Part shown: in pieces, positions 62,302 to 64,000 of the stretch | How positions within the stretch are numbered: position 1 is the first letter of the stretch | Layout: each line of letters begins with the position of its first letter | NCBI RefSeq assembly: GCF_024055595.1 | Contig: NZ_JAMXOF010000003.1 | Span: 434,001-498,000 of the forward strand | DNA from: Mucilaginibacter aurantiaciroseus | Lineage (GTDB): Bacteria > Bacteroidota > Bacteroidia > Sphingobacteriales > Sphingobacteriaceae | Direction of reading: 5' to 3' | Length of the DNA stretch: 64,000 nucleotides | The notes under the pieces: generated by a model | Seen by the model: the letters and a program-made list of their open reading frames with translations, nothing else | Told to the model about the DNA's origin: nothing | Database searches by the model: none | Position numbers and translations under genes: made by a program

Positions 62302-63045
62302 ATGGTTTACATTCTTTCGAAAGTGCTGTATGTGTTTATTTTACCGCTTACCTGGGTGTTTTGCCTGTTGCTTTACGCCGTGTTCGCAAAAAACAGGGGC
62401 CGCAAGCGTAAGGTGCTAATTTTTGCTATCGTGATGTTCTGGTTTTTCGGGAGCAGGTTTACGGTTAATTTGATGGCAAGTATCTGGGACATTGAACCTA
62501 ATCAGGCATCTGCACAACAATATAGTGCTGCCATACTTTTGGGTGGTTTTGTATCTGAAGGCAAAAATAGCGAAGGCCATTTTAATGCCGCTGCCGACCG
62601 GTATAGCACCGCTGTAAAGTTGCTTGAACAAGGCACGGCCAAACACTTGCTTTTTAGTGGCGGCAATGCTGATATAAACCCCGATGGTTTTACAGAGGCC
62701 GGTTTTGTTGCGCAACAATTGAAAAAGACAGGCATTGCCGATAGCCTGGTGCTTTTAGATAGTAAGGCACGTAATACTATGGAGAACGCCGCGTTTTCCA
62801 AGAAGTTATTGCAAAAAGCAGGGTTAAAGCCGCCATATTTGCTGGTAACATCTGCTTACCATCTGCGTAGGGCCATGCTCATTTATAAAAAGGCCGGGCT
62901 GCTTGTTGTGCCTTACCCTTGCGATTACATTACCGGTTACGATGCCATTATGCCAACGGATCTTGTACCAAACACGGATGCTATTGGTAAATGGAATACG
63001 TATATTAAAGAAATGCTTGGCTATATTGTGGCCTTGTTTTACTAA
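62302..63045 (+). CDS. YdcF/DUF218-family membrane protein
   Basis: 247 residues. Two N-terminal membrane helices (VLYVFILPLTWVFCLLLYAVF, VLIFAIVMFWFFGSRF), then the DUF218 fold: YSAAILLGGFVSEG, RYSTAVKLLEQGTAKHLLFSGGNAD, DSKARNTMENAAFSKKLL, LLVTSAYHLRRAMLIYKKAGL. Family members are linked to envelope metabolism (ElyC/SanA-like). Four bp before the GH43 gene. Confidence 0.88.
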   Translation: MVYILSKVLYVFILPLTWVFCLLLYAVFAKNRGRKRKVLIFAIVMFWFFGSRFTVNLMASIWDIEPNQASAQQYSAAILLGGFVSEGKNSEGHFNAAADRYSTAVKLLEQGTAKHLLFSGGNADINPDGFTEAGFVAQQLKKTGIADSLVLLDSKARNTMENAAFSKKLLQKAGLKPPYLLVTSAYHLRRAMLIYKKAGLLVVPYPCDYITGYDAIMPTDLVPNTDAIGKWNTYIKEMLGYIVALFY

Positions 63046-63049
63046 GTTT

Positions 63050-64000
63050 ATGAAAAAATCTATTATACTATTACTGCTGCCCGCTTTTATATCGCAGGCC
63101 ACGTATGCTCAAAAATCAACTAAAAAAGCATCGGGTAACCCAATAGCACAGGGCTGGTACGCCGACCCGGAAGCCGCCATATTTGGCAAGCAATATTGGG
63201 TTTACCCAACCTACTCAGATAAATATAACAAGCAGGTGCATTTTGATGCCTTTTCATCGCCCGACCTGGTGAACTGGACCAAACACGATAACGTGCTTGA
63301 CTCATCAAACGTGAAATGGGCAAAACGGGCCATGTGGGCGCCTGCCATTGTACAAAAGGAAGGCAAATATTATTTCTTCTTCGGGGCGAATGATATCCAA
63401 AGTGATAAGGAATACGGCGGTATTGGCGTAGCCGTTGCTGATAAGCCCGAAGGCCCTTTTAAAGACTACTTAGGTAAACCACTTATTGATAAGATAGTGA
63501 ACGGCGCGCAACCTATAGACCAGTTTGTATTTAAAGATACCGACGGCCAATACTATATTATTTATGGCGGATGGGGCCATTGCAATATCGCGAAGCTCAA
63601 AAGCGATTTTACAAGTGTTGAACCTGCTGCCGACGGTAAGATTTTTAAAGAGATGACCCCTAAGGGTTATGTTGAAGGCCCTATTATGTTTATCCGCAAA
63701 GGCAAATATTACTTTATGTGGAGCGAAGGCGGCTGGACAGGCCCGGATTATCAGGTAGCCTATGCCGTTGGTAACAGCATAAACGGCCCTTTCAAAAAAA
63801 TTGGTGTGGTATTAAAGCAAGACCCTGCCATGGCTACGGGCGCAGGGCACCACTCGGTGATACAGGTGCCGGGTAAAGACAAGTGGTATATTATTTACCA
63901 CCGCCGCCCCCTTACCGAAACAGACGGCAACCACCGCGTAACCTGTATAGATAAAATGATCTTCGATAAGGATGGATGGATCAAGCCCGTTAAGATGACC
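63050..64000 (+). CDS. Glycoside hydrolase family 43-like enzyme (3' end beyond window)
   Basis: 317 codons visible, open at the right edge. Signal peptide MKKSIILLLLPAFISQATYAQ. Five-bladed propeller features: GWYADPEAAIFGKQYWVYPTYS (general base Asp), QPIDQFVFKDTDGQYYIIYGG (pKa-modulating Asp), and GYVEGPIMFIRKGKYYFMWSEGGW (general acid Glu). Typical GH43 arabinofuranosidase/xylosidase layout; the substrate cannot be told. A C-terminal domain may lie beyond the edge. Confidence 0.9.
   Translation, partial: MKKSIILLLLPAFISQATYAQKSTKKASGNPIAQGWYADPEAAIFGKQYWVYPTYSDKYNKQVHFDAFSSPDLVNWTKHDNVLDSSNVKWAKRAMWAPAIVQKEGKYYFFFGANDIQSDKEYGGIGVAVADKPEGPFKDYLGKPLIDKIVNGAQPIDQFVFKDTDGQYYIIYGGWGHCNIAKLKSDFTSVEPAADGKIFKEMTPKGYVEGPIMFIRKGKYYFMWSEGGWTGPDYQVAYAVGNSINGPFKKIGVVLKQDPAMATGAGHHSVIQVPGKDKWYIIYHRRPLTETDGNHRVTCIDKMIFDKDGWIKPVKMT

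Overview
The window looks like a chromosomal segment of a Bacteroidota, most likely family Sphingobacteriaceae (Mucilaginibacter/Pedobacter type). The reasons are BfmA/BtgA-type mobilisation genes, TAnnTTTG-type promoters, MG2/TonB-plug proteins, a GMC oxidoreductase with a DUF1080 and a gluconate-dehydrogenase-3-like partner, GH43, and GG-leader peptides of the KLNKLS type. The genus is an inference.

Layout. (1) 1-5137 is the right part of one mobilisable element: a truncated relaxase, a BfmA-like protein, a candidate oriT, three small DNA-binding proteins, a hypothetical protein and a three-gene HipB-HipS-HipT toxin-antitoxin operon preceded by four evenly spaced palindromic operators. (2) 5138-34588 is a second, complete-looking integrative element of about 29.4 kb, bounded by two near-identical 24-bp copies of a tRNA 3' end. 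It carries its own tyrosine recombinase at the left, then an AlbA_2/Schlafen-type protein. Next comes a 12-kb minus-strand defence operon: PLD-helicase, Eco57I-type methylase, AlbA_2, split McrB N-domain, McrB, McrC, and a caspase-like protease with a GHKL-like tail. A second copy of the relaxase/BfmA/oriT module follows, then a five-gene operon ending in a TIR-APAZ/short Argonaute (SPARTA) pair, and finally an HNH-TPR-GreAB-C-PIN protein broken by one in-frame amber codon. (3) 34589-35505 holds the decayed left end of a third element: terminator, recombinase arm-like repeats and integrase fragments. (4) 35506-44900 is a peptide-export cluster: a VKOR-thioredoxin disulfide-forming membrane protein, a Cys-rich GG-leader precursor, TlpA-like proteins, a C39-peptidase ABC exporter, an HlyD adaptor, and a second Cys-rich precursor abutting an IS630 remnant. 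(5) 44931-64000 is ordinary chromosome: a frameshifted MG2/TonB-plug protein, RlmF, DinB-like protein, a stretch of decayed regulators and small DoxX/SRPBCC genes, a DEAD helicase, phospholipase A, a GMC/DUF1080/GDH3 operon, a response regulator, an outer-membrane barrel, YdcF-like protein and a GH43 enzyme running off the end.

How the genes work together. Regions 1-3 form a tRNA-anchored tandem array of mobilisable elements whose cargo is almost entirely anti-phage or anti-plasmid: HipBST, restriction and McrBC linked to a caspase, SPARTA, and a TPR-GreAB-C-PIN protein. Region 4 looks like a dedicated system that makes disulfide bonds in small Cys-rich peptides, cleaves the double-glycine leader and exports them. 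Several genes are broken by single changes (amber at 32839, ochre at 43529, an A-run frameshift near 45785, a break between methylase and AlbA_2 near 14218). These could be real decay or sequencing error. All functions are inferred by reading protein motifs; no database search was run.
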